From positions 8,156,001 to 8,220,000 of the forward strand of contig NC_016458.1 in the NCBI RefSeq assembly GCF_000226115.1: 64,000 bases of DNA. The letters are read 5' to 3'. Both the position numbers and the translations under genes were made by a program. Under the pieces are notes generated by a model. The model had not been told where the DNA came from. It ran no database searches and worked only from the letters and a program-made list of their open reading frames with translations. Of this stretch, positions 1 to 11,966 are shown in pieces (position 1 is the stretch's first letter; every line of letters begins with the position of its first letter). Source of the stretch: Thermothielavioides terrestris NRRL 8126. Taxonomy: Eukaryota > Ascomycota > Sordariomycetes > Sordariales > Chaetomiaceae.

Positions 1-2361
1 TATAGTAGGTGCCTTATAGGCCTATAGAGGCCCAAATATAGTAAATAGTCGATAGCTAAGCTAGCTAATGGCCTTGGAGGGCCTAAGTTATAGCCTTATA
101 GGGCGTATAGAGCTTAAGATCCTACTAGATAGCTAGATTAAGCAGCTCGTCGGCCCTTCGATCTAGCTGGCTATACTAGTCCCAACAGGGGTAGTGGAGG
201 TTGAAGTCCCCCGCTAGGACCATAGGTACTATAGAGGTGGGTAGCTATAGGAGCCTGCTTAGCACCTCCTTAGAGTCTAGAAGGTTGTAAACCGACTAGA
301 CCTTAAGGCCCTGCTTTAGCTAGACCTAGCACCAGAGATCCTCTATACTATAGTCCCATTGGCTAACCCTATAGCGCTTAGTAATATATAGGGCTACCTA
401 GGCCTTAAGCTTATAGACCAAGTGGTATTAGGAGCTTCGAAGGCAGTAGGTCGACTTGGTAAATAGGTTGACCTACGGTTTTTAGATAGCTAAGATATCG
501 AAATTAGACTCCTCGAGTAGGGACTTAATCGCCTCCTTGCTACCCTAGGTGTTCTACGACAGGATCTATATAGTTATAGCGCTATTAGGTAGTTGAGAGT
601 GGTCGGCTAGGTTAGGCTCTAGGCCTCTAGTTGGCTAGGTAGTTGGCTAGGTAGCTAGCTAGGTTAGCTAGCCTAAAAAGCGAAGCCCTAGGTAGGAATT
701 AAATTCGCGAAGTTGTAGTCGAGCTAGCGCTATATTAGGTCCTAAGCTACATCCTAGGTTGCAACTGCTATACCGCTAGGCTTGCTATAGGGCCGTTTTA
801 ATAGCTAGGCTAAGCTAGGGCTATTGGGTTCAACTAGGTTAAGGGCAAAGATTCGACTATTATCTCGAGACTAGTGACTAGGCCTAGCGGCTAGGGCCCG
901 AGCAAAGGTCTAAGGTCGGTAGGCATAGGCCTCCTAGGCCTAGCCTTGACCTAGACCTAGGCTAGGTAGCCCCTATCCTAGGCTAAGTGCTTTCCCCCAT
1001 AGGCTAGGCAGTGGGGTAGCCAAAGGCCTTTGCGAGTAGGGCAGTCTATCTTAGCTTGTCTACCTTCCTAGCTATAGGCCTTAGTTCTATAGCTAGGGTA
1101 TAGGGCCTCCTTACGGCAGTAGCGTTGGATATGCCCCCACTTCTAGCACTTAAAGCACTAGGTGGGGTTCAAGGTTGGCTAGTATAGCTCGCAGTCGAAT
1201 AGCTAGGCCCTCTAGAGCAAGCCCTCTTCGTAGGCCTTTATAGCCTCGAATTGATTGGCTAAGGCAATAAGGATTGTAGCCCTAGTATAGCCCTTAGCCA
1301 TTAGGAGCCTAAACTTGACCTTGTTAACGCTCTAGAGGCTAATCTCCTATTGGAAAGTAGCCTCCAAGACCCCTTCTAGGTCCTTACGGTACATCCTTTT
1401 AACTAGGATTGCGAAGGTCCTTATAGCCTCCTAAGCCTATAGGCCAAAGACCTTTGGGACCTACTTTTCCTAGTTGGCTAAATACTATTCCTTAGTAGCT
1501 AGGTCCTTAAAGGTTAGAATAATATCTCTACTAGGGAGCTTCTAGGCTACTATAGCCTTATTAGGCCTTTCCAAAGCTTGGTTAATAGCTTGGATCACCT
1601 AGGCCGAGGTCCTTTTAGCTAGTTTGGCCAGTATACTAGCCCTATATATCGTGAGCTCTCTGGCAGCCCTAGGTAGGACTACCTTCTAGGGGGCAACAGA
1701 GTCCCCTAGAGGGGCCCCTACGGCTATATCAGCCTAGGTTCGGGCCTATAGCTTCCATTGGTTGGTTTCTATAATGGCCTTTTTAACCTCTTTGGCTATA
1801 AGCTTCTATAGGCCTTGTTTAAGCAAGCTCGTAGGCCCTAGGGCAAGGCCTTCGGCCTGACTACTAGCCTAGTAGGCCTCCTTTAGTTTGCCTATAATAC
1901 CCTAGGCCTAGGCCTTTGCTTCGGCTAGCACCAAGGCTAGTAGGCTACTCTAGAGGCTTTAAATTTCCTTCTAGGCCCAGTGGGCCTTTGGCTAGGCCTA
2001 TATAGCCGGGGGGGGGCTAGCTTAGGCCGGCCTTCCTTCTTTGGGCGTTGCAGAGGCAGGGTTGTTAGCGCCTATCGCTTGGCGGCTATAGTCGACGTTG
2101 CTAGCTGTTAGCGGGTGTTGGGGCCTAGACTGGCCTAGTGGGGCGGGTAGGTTATATAAGGGCGAAAAGTCTGACCGCCGGTCAGCCGTTGCTAGATTGC
2201 CCTGTTTTCTACCACCTTCTACATTTGCGCAATGGACTGCGCGTAGTGGTGGTCGGTATAGCTAGATAGGGCTCGACAAGAGCTTTCGAACGGTGGTGGT
2301 TTTGAAGGGTTTGTCGGCGTTGCGGCAAGGATGCAAGTAAGCAGAAAGAAGAGAAAAGTTC
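1..2361 (-). mobile_element. LINE copy 1 (5' half, runs off left edge)
   Basis: This stretch is nearly co-linear with 7,752-10,119 of LINE copy 2, and it reads on the minus strand. It covers the 5' end, the gag-like ORF1 and the start of ORF2 (the endonuclease). Its 5' end near 2,355 shares the A-rich motif ending in gaagagaaaagtt with copy 2. No frame is open. Nearly every break is TAG or TAA where Gln or Trp is expected, which is the RIP pattern. The rest of the element lies left of the window, so its target duplication cannot be checked. Confidence 0.85.
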
Positions 2362-4773
2362 AGTACCTTGCTTTGTATTATATAATAAACTAGTTCGCTT
2401 CGCTAATATTGTTAACCTAGCCCTAGATACCTTTAAGGCGTTAGAAACTAGATAAAGTTAAGCCTTATAAACGTAAACGTCTATAAGGACGTATAATAGA
2501 TATTTAAGTTTATTAAGGACTTTAAAATCATCTATAACGTCTACTTGGTTACCGACATTAGCCTATAAAACCTTAAGTACCTAGAAGCTATAGTATCCTT
2601 TGAGATAGTATTGGAAAGAGACAACTATATATAACTATACGTTTAAGAACTATATATCTTAGAGTATCCTCCCTCTTAGATACTCGACAACTATATTCTA
2701 TACACTTATCTTATATCTATTAAGTGTAAAGTTTAGGCAATAGTTAGTAAACACCTTATCCTAGACCCTAGGATTGAAGACGTTACCTTAGAGACTAAGG
2801 ACTTAACTTAAAAGACGCTAGAGACCTTAGTACTAAAGAGTTAGGGACTATAAAAGACCTTAAAACCTTAGAGGACTAACGATTAGCAATTGGGACTAGC
2901 TATACCGCTAGAAACATTTTATAAGGACTAGATATAATCTAATTGAGAACTAGCTATTAATTCTACTAAGCTTAACCTTCTAAGAGCAACTAGAGCCTTA
3001 GGATATACTAACTATTCTTTAATAAGGATATAAAACCTATATCGCTAGTAGCTACAATCTTAGTAGACGCTACTAAGAGCTATTAAGAGGATTATAGGAT
3101 CTACCGCTTTAGAACCAATAGCCTAAAGAGGAAGACTTATTATCTCTGATAGCTTAGCTAATTAGCGTTTTCAACTAGGTTCCCTAGCTACTACTATAGA
3201 CGCTAAGCTAGCTATCTTAGTACTTATCTAAGCTTCCTAGACTAGATATAGTTATTTATAACCCTAGAATAGAATATATAGACAGTTTAATCAATTCTAA
3301 TATCTCCTTGCCATTCTAAGAGATACTAAGCCCGCTATATAGATAGTAACCGCCCTAAGAGGGACCCTCTAGATAGATAGCTAGACCTATTAGATAAGTA
3401 ACAACCGCTATAGACACCTAAGCTATATTTACTATATAGGACCTCCTTACCTAGATAGCTAGAATAATAGAAAACTTAAACGTTATAATCGAAAGGGCGA
3501 ATAGGGCTATAGGCGGAGGAGACTATTAGGCTAAAACCGACGATAGAAGCGTTATATCTTTGTAGGTACCTATACCTATATCAAAATAGAAGATTTAGGA
3601 TACTAGTCTCTTTTAGCTAGATATAGAAAACGACACTAAGGAACCTTAGAACCTATAGTACAACAAGTAGTAGCTATACTATAGGGACGTTAACCTTTAG
3701 GTTTAGCGAGTAGACTAGGTCATTAGATACTACCTAGTAAAAGAAGAGACCCTATATATAGAGATGTAGACCCTACTCCGAGGTTTAGCACTATAATAGT
3801 ATAAGCAGTAGCTCTCTACTATAGAGAAGGTAGCACTAACTATATCTATAAAAGCGTAGACTAAACGTTTAAAAAAAGAGTTTAGCATTAAGAAATATAA
3901 AGTAGAGAAATAGTTAAACGAAAACTAGTATACTATAAAAGACAACTATAAAGACAAAGTAATTAGACAATTCGCTATAGAATACTTTAAATATATATAT
4001 ATCTAAGGAGATACTACTAAAGAGCAATGTCTAATATACCTATATAATAGCCTCTATCTTAAACTTCGCTAGCTATACTCTAAACTAGATATAACAACGG
4101 AGATAGGCGCGTTCTTTAATATTGTTGATACTAAAGTATATATCGTTAGAGACAAGCTCCAATAGGACGTTGCTAAGGGCTATATTATTAGCTATAGCTA
4201 TATTGCTAACAATATAGATATAGAATATAACGAAGATAGATAAGGAGATAGCTAGGAGGATAGTAGAGCCTTCTAGATAGGAAAAGATAGAAGAGGACAT
4301 TGCGACTATTGGAGGAGAGATAGGGATAGACCTTAGTAGATTAGAAGCAACTAGTATAGAAATAGCGACTAAGTATAATTATTTGGTAATCGAAATTTCT
4401 ATAGTACAACTAGACGAGGAAGAGGATACTAACTGTTTAACGATTGCGAAGGAGGACTTAGACTATTTAACGGCCTAAGAAGAGGCGACAATAGCAACTA
4501 GGGCAAACGACCTTGACACCTTTAACAGATTTATGTATATATATATATATAAGAAGCAGTTTAAAGACGGCATATTCGTATACTATAGCGAGATTATAGT
4601 AATAGGAGACGACGAGGATACTAATCTTTACTATAAAATGCTAGAAAAGGTTAGGTATATTCTTGTCGACGAATATAACACTGAAGCTAAGGACGAAGAA
4701 TTAGAAGACAAGGAGGCCAATAGTTCTTACTATACCTATTATATATCCTACTAGCTTAGACTAACATAGAATA
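2362..4773 (+). mobile_element. Gypsy-like fragment C, left part (gag-like, RIP-degraded)
   Basis: This is an AT-rich, heavily RIPed stretch with plus-strand coding character, broken by TAG and TAA codons. The clearest intact piece is a 73-codon run at 4,533-4,754 rich in Asp, Glu and Tyr. When LINE copy 2 and one copy of its apparent target duplication are removed, this frame runs on without a shift into the retropepsin-like segment at 10,120-10,774. I therefore read it as the gag side of one LTR element. No LTR was recognised, and the left limit is set only by the 5' end of LINE copy 1. Confidence 0.6.
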
Positions 4774-5049
4774 TTATTATTATTTTCCTACTCCGATATG
4801 CCCTTGGCCAAGGCTCGCCGGTCCTTCTATCGCTTATATATAGGAAAACCGTGCCCCAAGGGCCAGATGAAAAACCTGTATCCGACCTTTAGAATCAAGG
4901 AAAAACAAAACAAAACGAACGAGTCTGAGTCCCAATACTACAAGGAAAAGGGAAAAAAGAGTAGCTAGGCTAAGTAGGCCTAGTAGCCTAGGGCTAGCCT
5001 AGGCTAGGCTCCTAGGCAAGGTCTAGCCTTGCGGCTAGCCTATACTCTG

Positions 5050-8000
5050 GAAGCCGGCCTAACTATAGAAGCCAGTTAACCACCCCCCTTGCAAGCTTGC
5101 TAGCCTAGGCTCCTCTACTACGCAGTACGTAGTAGAGGTCTAGGCGGGTCCTTATAGCCTAGGGTGCCTAGGGTCTAGGCCTCGGGGGGTACCTACACTA
5201 GACCACTAAGTGCTCTACCGTTTCTACGCCTTCGCTGTAAGCGTAGAGGGGGGTATTGACGTCTAGGACCTAGGCTTTAAAAAGAAAGCCCTGTAGGCCT
5301 ATAGCCCCCACCCTAGCCTAGGTTAGTAAAGAGCTCTAAGCCTTAGTTAGGCCCTGATGCTAGGCTAAGGCCCTGTTGGTAAAGAGGAAATTAGGGGGGT
5401 CCTAGTTGGCTAGCCTCCTAGGCTTCCTACCCTATATCTAAACCCTTTGTTTCTACTACTCCTCCTAAGCCTCCCTAAGCGCCTACCTAGTATGCCTATA
5501 GCCAGCCCACTACAGTGCTGCCAATGTTTGCTTTTCTACTGTTGTAGGCTTTTGTAGCCCCTACACCCTCTAAGGCCCCCTTTGGCCTCTAGGCTTCCTA
5601 AACCTCTTGTAGAGCCTAAGGCAAGCTCTATTTATAATGTCGATAGGCCTTTGGCCCCCTGGGAGGACCAGTCGTCGAATTCGCCTTTCGAAGTCTACTA
5701 GCCTTTTATTAAAGTATAAGTCCAGAGGGGGAACCTAGGCTTTAGTCTCGAGGGTGTAGGTAGGCGTAGCCCAGTAGGCCCCAATGACCACTCGGAGGCT
5801 ACGGTTCTGGGCCTTAGCTAGGCTCCTAGCAATGCCCTAGGGCTAGCTCTAGGGGGGGGTAGGAGTGTAGGCAGTAGAGGCGCCATAGGCTATAGCACTA
5901 CGTATACACTTGGTATAGATTTCCCTAGCCTAGGCTAGGCCAGGGCCCTAAGTCTTTACAGTAATCTTAGTTAGAGCGTACTCCTAGGTCCGTAGCTTAC
6001 CCTCTATAGCCGTCCTATAGGCCCCCTACTGTAGCCTCTAGTCTAGCTAAGCTCCTAGGAACCTAGCTAGCTAGGTAGGCTATATAGGCCTAGTTCCCCC
6101 CCCTTATAGCAGGGCTAAGTGCATTGGGATAGCCCATTGCCACTAGCCTTTGTTAAAGTGCACTAGTTCGCTTTTTTCAGCTATAAAGGCTATACCCTAG
6201 GTTTTAGCCCACTATAGGCATATATCCTAGGCTTTTTCCAACTGCTGAACGTTGGCTTTTAGGGTTCTACTAAAGGCTAGTAGGTTAGTATCGTTGGTAA
6301 ACCCTACTAGGCCTAGGTGCAGGTACCTCTCTTTTAGTACCCTATATAGGGTGCTAATATAGAGTAGGAATAGCATTGGGGATAGAGGGGAGCTTTAGGG
6401 GACCTTTGCTACTACTAGGATAGGCTCTATAGCCTTCCTATCGAAATAGAGGATAGCCAATCGGTTAGCTAACCAAGCCTTAGTCCATAAAACTAGCTAC
6501 CTTAGGTAGCCAAGGTCTCAAAGGGTAGCTAGGAGCCTAGGATAGTTGACTATATCGAAGGCCCTAGAGATATCAAGCTATAGGAGCGAGGCTACTGCCC
6601 ATTGCCTCTAGGCCTCTTAGACCTAGGCTACTACTAGCTATATTGCTAGCTCTATAGACCTATAGGCTCCGTTGCCTATTTGTTCTTTAGGGAGTAGACC
6701 CTTAGCTTTAGTAGCCTTTACAACCCTCTTCGCTACTACTACCTCTATAACTTTGCTAATAGTAGGCAATAGAGCGATAGGCCTATAGCTAGCGGGGGTC
6801 TAGTAGGCTGCTAGTAGTTTGCTAGGCTTCTGTAGTACTACCATTTTAGCTACTTTGAAACGTAGGGGGAACTACCCTACTTATAGGCATCTAGTGGCTA
6901 ATACGGCTAGGATCTGGGCTAGTGGTTAGCTATAGGCCTTAAGTAGGTTAGTAGGTAGGAGGTCTTCTCCTAGGGCCTTCTATAGGGTAGTGCCTTATAG
7001 GGCTTAGCTAATGTCTTTAGGTATTACCCTCTGTTCGATAGTAAACTAGCTAGGCTAGTCCTAGGCAAAGCTAGGGTCTTAGATATCCGAGAGGTCGATA
7101 GGTAGGTTTAGGAAAAACTAGCTTATAAGGGCTTAGGCCTTAGCCTCGAAGGTAGTTAGGCTAGGGGCCCCCTAGGCCATTTGGAGGGCTAGGAGCTTAG
7201 GGGGGTCGATAGGGGTATAGCTCTTAAGCTAGGCCTACTTTTCTAGCCTCTATAGCAGAGCCTAGTTATTGCTAGCCTCCTAGAGGGTAGCCCTCTAGTT
7301 GGCTGTTTTAGAGGCCTTAATAGCCCTTGATAGCGCCTTGGCGGCCCTGTTGTAGCTTATCTAGTGCTTAGGGGTAGAGACTACCTTATAGGCCCTCTCG
7401 GCCTGCCTAGCCTATTTTCGAAGATCTTAGATCTCTAGGGACTACTATATAGCTTAGAAGCCTTAGTAGGGCCGTTTCTAGGGGGTAGTACAGTTTATAA
7501 TACCCTATAGCTTAGCTATTAACTTGTCGAAGGCCTCCTATAGGCCCTAGGCCGTTATAGCCTACCTAGCAAGCTTACCTAAGGTAAGCCCTATTGTAAT
7601 AGGTAGGGTCTTCGCTTTAGCTTCGACCTTGTCTTTCTATATTATACCCTAAGCCTACCCTATTGGATAGCTATCCTAGTACCCTCTAGGCCTAGATACT
7701 AGGGCTTCGAGGGCCTAGAGGTAGTGGTTAGACCGCTCCCTAATGTCTAGGCTATAGTAGGTACCTTGTAGGCCTATAGAAGCCTAAATATAGTCAATGG
7801 TTAATAGCTAAGCTAGCTAACGGCCTTGGGGGGCCTAAGTTATAGCCCTATAGGGTATATAGAGCTTAAGATCCTATTGGATAGCTAGATCGAGTAGCTC
7901 GTTGGCCTTTCGATCTAGCTGGCTATACTAGTCCTAACAGGGGTAGTGGAGGTTGAAGTCCCCTGCTAGGACTATAGGTACTGTAGGGGCGGGTAGCTAT

Positions 8001-8420
8001 AGGAGCCTACTTGGTACCTCCTTAGAGTTTGAAGGGTTGTAAACCGACTAGACCTCAAGGCCCTGTTCTAGCTAGACCTAGTACTAGAGATCCTCTATAC
8101 TATAGTCCCATTGGTTAACCCTATAGCGCTTAGTAATATATAGGGCTGCCTAGGTCTTAGGCTTATAGACTAAGTAGTATTGGAAGCTTCGAGGGCAGTA
8201 GGTCGACTTAGTAAATGGGTTGACCTACGGTTTTTAGATAGCTAGGATATTGAAATTGGACTCCTTAAGCAAGGACTTAATCGCCTCTTTGCTACCCTAG
8301 GTGTTCTATAATAAGATCTGTATAGTTATAGCGCTATTAGGTAGTCGAGGGTAGTTGGCTAGGTTAGGCTCTAGGCCTTTAGCTAGCTAGGTAGTTGGCT
8401 AGGTGGCTAGCTAGGCTAGC
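5050..8420 (-). pseudogene. LINE ORF2 relic (AP endonuclease and reverse transcriptase)
   Basis: The N-terminal part (about 8,350-7,400) is an APE-type endonuclease. The stretch around 7,990-7,900 reads GDFNLHYPC, the conserved GDFN catalytic core. The central part (about 7,150-6,150) is a reverse transcriptase that matches, in reverse complement, the better preserved plus-strand fragment at 10,775-11,966, which includes the FTDD catalytic box. Near 5,170-5,260 a C-terminal Cys/His pattern ends in ETVEHLVVQ, typical of the tail of fungal non-LTR ORF2 proteins. Frequent TAG and TAA codons rule out a functional protein. Confidence 0.8.
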
Positions 8421-8479
8421 TAGCTTAAAAAGCGAAGCCCTAGGTAGGAATTGAATTTACAAAGTTGTAGTCGAGCTAG

Positions 8480-9910
8480 CGCTACATTGGGTCCTAAGCT
8501 ATATCCTAGGTTGCAACTACTATACCACTAGGCCTACTATAGAGCCGTTTTAACGGCTAGGCTAAGCTAGGGCTATTAGGTTCAACTAGGTTGAGGGCAA
8601 AGATTCGACTGTTATTTCGAGACTAGTGACTAGGCCTAGCGGCTAGGGCTTAGGCAAAGGTCTAGGGTCAGTAGGCGTAGGCCTCCTAGGCCTTGGCCTT
8701 GACCTAGACCTAGGCTAAGCAGCCCCTATCCTAGGCTAAGTGCTTTCCTCTATAGGCTAGGTAGTAGGGTAGCTAAAGGCCTTTGCAAGTAGGGTAGTCC
8801 GTCTTAGCCTACCTACCTTCCTAGCTATAGGCCTTGGTTCTATAGCTAGGGTATAGGGCCTTTTTACAACAGTAGCGTTAGATATACCCCCACTTCTAGC
8901 ACTTGAAGCACTAGGTAGGGTTTAAGGTTAGCTAATATAGCTCGTAGTCGAATAGCTAGGCCCTCTAGAGTAGGCCCTCTTTATAAGCCTTTATAGCCTT
9001 AGATTAATCGGCTAAGGCAATAAGGATTGTAGCCCTAGTATAGCCCTTAGCTACTAGGAGCCTGAATTTGACTTTGTTAACGCTTTAGAGGCTAATCTCC
9101 TATTGGAAAATAGCCTCTAAGACCCCTTCTAGGCCTTTACAGTATACCTCTTTGACTAGGATTACGAAGGTCCTTATAGCCTCCTAAGCCTATAGGCTAA
9201 AGGCCTTTAGGACTTACTTTTCCTAGTTAGCTAAATACTATTCCTTAGTAGCTAAGTCCTTAAAAGTTAGAATAATATCTCTACTAGGGAGCTTCTAGGC
9301 TACTATAGCCCTATTAGGCCTTTCTAAAGCTTAGTTAACAGCTTAGATCACCTAGGCTAAGGTCTTTTTAGCTAGTTCAGCTAGTATACTAGCCCTATAT
9401 ATTGTAAGCTCTCTAGTAGCCCTAGGTAGGACTACCTTCTAGAGGGCAATAGAGTCCCTTAGAGGGGCCCTTATAGCTATATTAGCCTAGGTTTAGGCCT
9501 ATAGCTTCCGTTAGTTAGTTTCTATAATAGCCTTTTTAACCTCTTCGGCTCTAAGCTTCTATAGGCCTTGTTTAGGCAGGCTCGTAGGCCCTAGGCTAGG
9601 GCCTTCGGCCTAACCGCTAGCCTAGTAGGCCTCCTTTAGCTTACCTATAATACCCTAGGCCTAGGCCTTTGCTTTAGCTAGTACTAGGGCTAGTAGGCTA
9701 CTCTAAAGGCCTTGAACTTCCTTCTAGGCCTAGTAGGCCTTTAGCTAGGCCTACGTAGCTAGAGGGGGGCTAGCTTAGGCTAGCCTTCCTTCTTTAGGCG
9801 TTGTAGGGGCAGGGTTGTTAGCGCCTATCGCCTAGCGGCTATAGCCGACGTTGCTAGCCGTTAGCAGGTGTTAGGGCCTAGACTAGCCCGGTAGGGCGGG
9901 TAGGTCATGT
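8480..9910 (-). pseudogene. LINE ORF1 relic (gag-like, CCHC zinc knuckle)
   Basis: Translated through its stops on the minus strand, this region encodes a basic, Pro/Arg-rich protein. It ends in a Cys-rich tail at about 8,700-8,920. The first knuckle reads C-F-K-C, four residues, Tyr, four residues, Cys; the Tyr sits where the knuckle His belongs, as CAC-to-TAT by RIP would give. Further Cys pairs follow, as in ORF1 proteins that bind retrotransposon RNA. The start codon is uncertain: copy 2 has ATG near 9,908, but copy 3 has GTG-type bases there. Copies 1 and 3 carry equivalent relics. Confidence 0.7.
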
Positions 9911-10119
9911 GAGGGCGAAAAGTCTCACCACTGGTCGGCCGTTGCTAGATTGCCCTGTTTTCTACCACCTCCTACACTTGTGCAACGGACTGCGCGTAGT
10001 GGTGGTCGGTACGGCTGGATAGGGCTCGACGAGAGCTTTTGAACGGTGGTGGTTTTGAAGGGTTTGTCGGCGTTATAGCAAGGATGCAAGCAAGCAGAAA
10101 GAAGAGAAAAGTTAGATCC

Positions 10120-10774
10120 AACTTAGAATAAACTACTACAATAGCTTTTGCAGATTTAGTAATATATCGCCTATAGCAAAGTCTTCGCAATATGTTGTAA
10201 GCGTTTTGAATATATAGCCGACGATAGCGACGAAGACAAGTGCAAACCTATATAGCCTTAGACGGACTACTAGCGCGACCTTAGTAACAACGAAGGTGAC
10301 TTTAAAGGTAAGGCAGTAAACTTTACGCTAATCAAAGGATAAATCGTAGAAGTATAGCTATATATATTGCTACTAAAGGCGTTAAATAAGTAAGCTATAT
10401 ACTTTATAATCAATATTAGTGTAAATCTAGGTGAACTAGGCACTAAGGTTTGCTTCGATATAGGCAGCAATACTAACCTCGTCAATAAGGAGTTTATCTC
10501 TAAATAGGCTAAACACCTACGTTGGATTAACGTGAAGCCGCACTTCGTTAAAGGCGTTGGAGCCTATACCGAAGTTAAAAAGTAAGTTAAGTTCGACTTC
10601 TATACCTAAAGAATCGTCTATAGTACTAACGTAGAAGGTTACTTCACTATAACAATCGACGTTATCGAAGGCTTAAGAGCAAAACTATTAATTGGAACTA
10701 ACTTTATATTTCGCAATAGAGTAAAGATTAACCTTAATATATCAACCTATTACTTTTAGTTAGTCTATAATATA
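10120..10774 (+). mobile_element. Gypsy-like fragment C, right part (retropepsin-like)
   Basis: The plus-strand frame reads CFDIGSNTNLV at about 10,449-10,481, and AKLLIGTNF about 70 codons later. This spacing and these motifs fit an aspartic retropepsin of a fungal Gypsy element. The catalytic Asp is present, but the usual Thr of D-T/S-G is Ile, which a C-to-T change would explain. The segment continues the frame of 2,362-4,773 once LINE copy 2 is taken out. It stops abruptly at about 10,774, where plus-strand LINE sequence begins, so RT, RNase H and integrase of this element are absent. Confidence 0.7.
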
Positions 10775-11966
10775 AGCTAGTTCACTATCGAACGGAGGGT
10801 AACACCTAAAGACATTAGCTAGGCCCTATAGGGCACTGCCCTGTAGAAGGCCCTAGGAGAAGACCTCCTACCCACTGGCCTACTTAAGGCCTGTGGCCAA
10901 CCACTGGCCTAGATCCTAGCCGTGTTGGCCACTGGATGCTTGCGGGTGGGATGGTTCCCCCCACGGTTCAAAGTAGCTAAAACGGTAGTACTATAGAAGC
11001 CTAGCAAGCCTCTAGCAGCCTACTAGACCCTTGCTAGCTATAGGCCTATCGCTCTACTACCTACCATTGGCAAGGTTATAGAGGCAGTAGTGGCGAAGAG
11101 GGTTGCAGAGGCTGCCGAAGCCAACGGCCTGCTCCCTAAAGAACAAATGGGCAATAGGGCCTACAGGTCTACAAAGCTGGCGATACGGCTAGTGGTAGCC
11201 TAGGTCCAAGAGGCCTGGAGGCAACGAGTAGCGGCCTCGCTCCTACAGCTTGATATCTCTAGAGCCTTCGATATAGTCAACCATTCTAGGCTCCTAGCCA
11301 CCCTTCGGGACCTCGGCTACCCAAGGTGGCTAGTCCTATAGATTAAGGCTTGGCTAACTAGCTAATCAGCTATCCTCTATTTTAATAGGAAAGCTACAGA
11401 GCCTATCCCAGTAGCGGCAAGGGTCCCTCAAAGCTCCTCTCTATCCCCAGTGCTATTCCTGCTCTATATTAGCACCCTATATAGGGTATTAAAAGAGAGG
11501 CACCTACATCTAGGCCTAGTAGGGTTTACCGACGACACTAACCTACTTGCCTTTAGCAAGACCCTAAAAGCCAACGCTCGGCAGCTAGAGAAAGCCTAGG
11601 ATATATATCTACAGTAGGCTAAAACCTAGGGCATAGCCTTTATAGCTAAAAAGAGCGAACTAGTACACTTTAACAAAGGCCGTCGGCAATAGGCTATCCC
11701 AATATACTTAGCCCTACCACAGGGGGGGGGAACTAGGCCTATACAGCCTACCTAGTCGGCTAGGTTCCTAGGAGCTTAGCTAGACTAGAGGCTACAGTAG
11801 GGGGCCTATAGAACGGCTATAGAGGGCAAGCTATAGACCTAGGAGTACGCTCTAACTAGGATTACTACAAAGACTTAGGGCCCTAGCCTAGCCTAGGCTA
11901 GGGAAATCTATACTAAGTGTATATACAGTGCTATAGCCTACGGAGCCCCTACTACCTACACTCCTA
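10775..11966 (+). mobile_element. LINE copy 5: reverse transcriptase fragment, opposite orientation
   Basis: This is the reverse complement of roughly 5,860-7,050 of LINE copy 2 and the only plus-strand LINE piece in the window. It preserves the RT core well. Readable motifs include ISRAFDIV (palm), a long stretch around residues SSLSPVLFLLY, and GFTDDTNLLAFS (catalytic FxDD) at about 11,523-11,558. It lacks the endonuclease, the ORF2 C-terminus and the 3' tail. A junction with Gypsy C lies on the left and one with an unrelated inverted repeat on the right, so it looks like a rearranged fragment rather than a normal 5'-truncated insertion. It retains more CpA and TpG than the other copies. 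Confidence 0.82.

Larger units (their letters stand above)
4774..10119 (-). mobile_element. LINE copy 2, full length (~5.35 kb), Tad1-like
   Basis: This is the only uninterrupted copy in the window. Read on the minus strand it has a 5' region, ORF1 with CCHC knuckles, ORF2 with an APE-type endonuclease and a reverse transcriptase, a C-terminal Cys/His motif, a 3' UTR and an (AAT)n tail seen as (ATT)n at 4,771-4,784. Eleven-base flanks AACATAGAATA (4,763-4,773) and AACTTAGAATA (10,120-10,130) match at 10 of 11 positions and look like the target duplication. It splits Gypsy fragment C. This domain order is known from the fungal Tad1 clade; clade membership is inferred. All frames carry RIP stops, so the copy is dead. 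Confidence 0.88.

Noticed and set aside
8427..8510. tRNA-like stretch between LINE ORF1 and ORF2 (A-box- and B-box-like words on the minus strand)
   Set aside because: The acceptor ends do not pair, the T-stem is poor, and the stretch can be read as part of the continuous ORF2 N-terminal frame; the same words in copies 1 and 3 vary without compensating changes.
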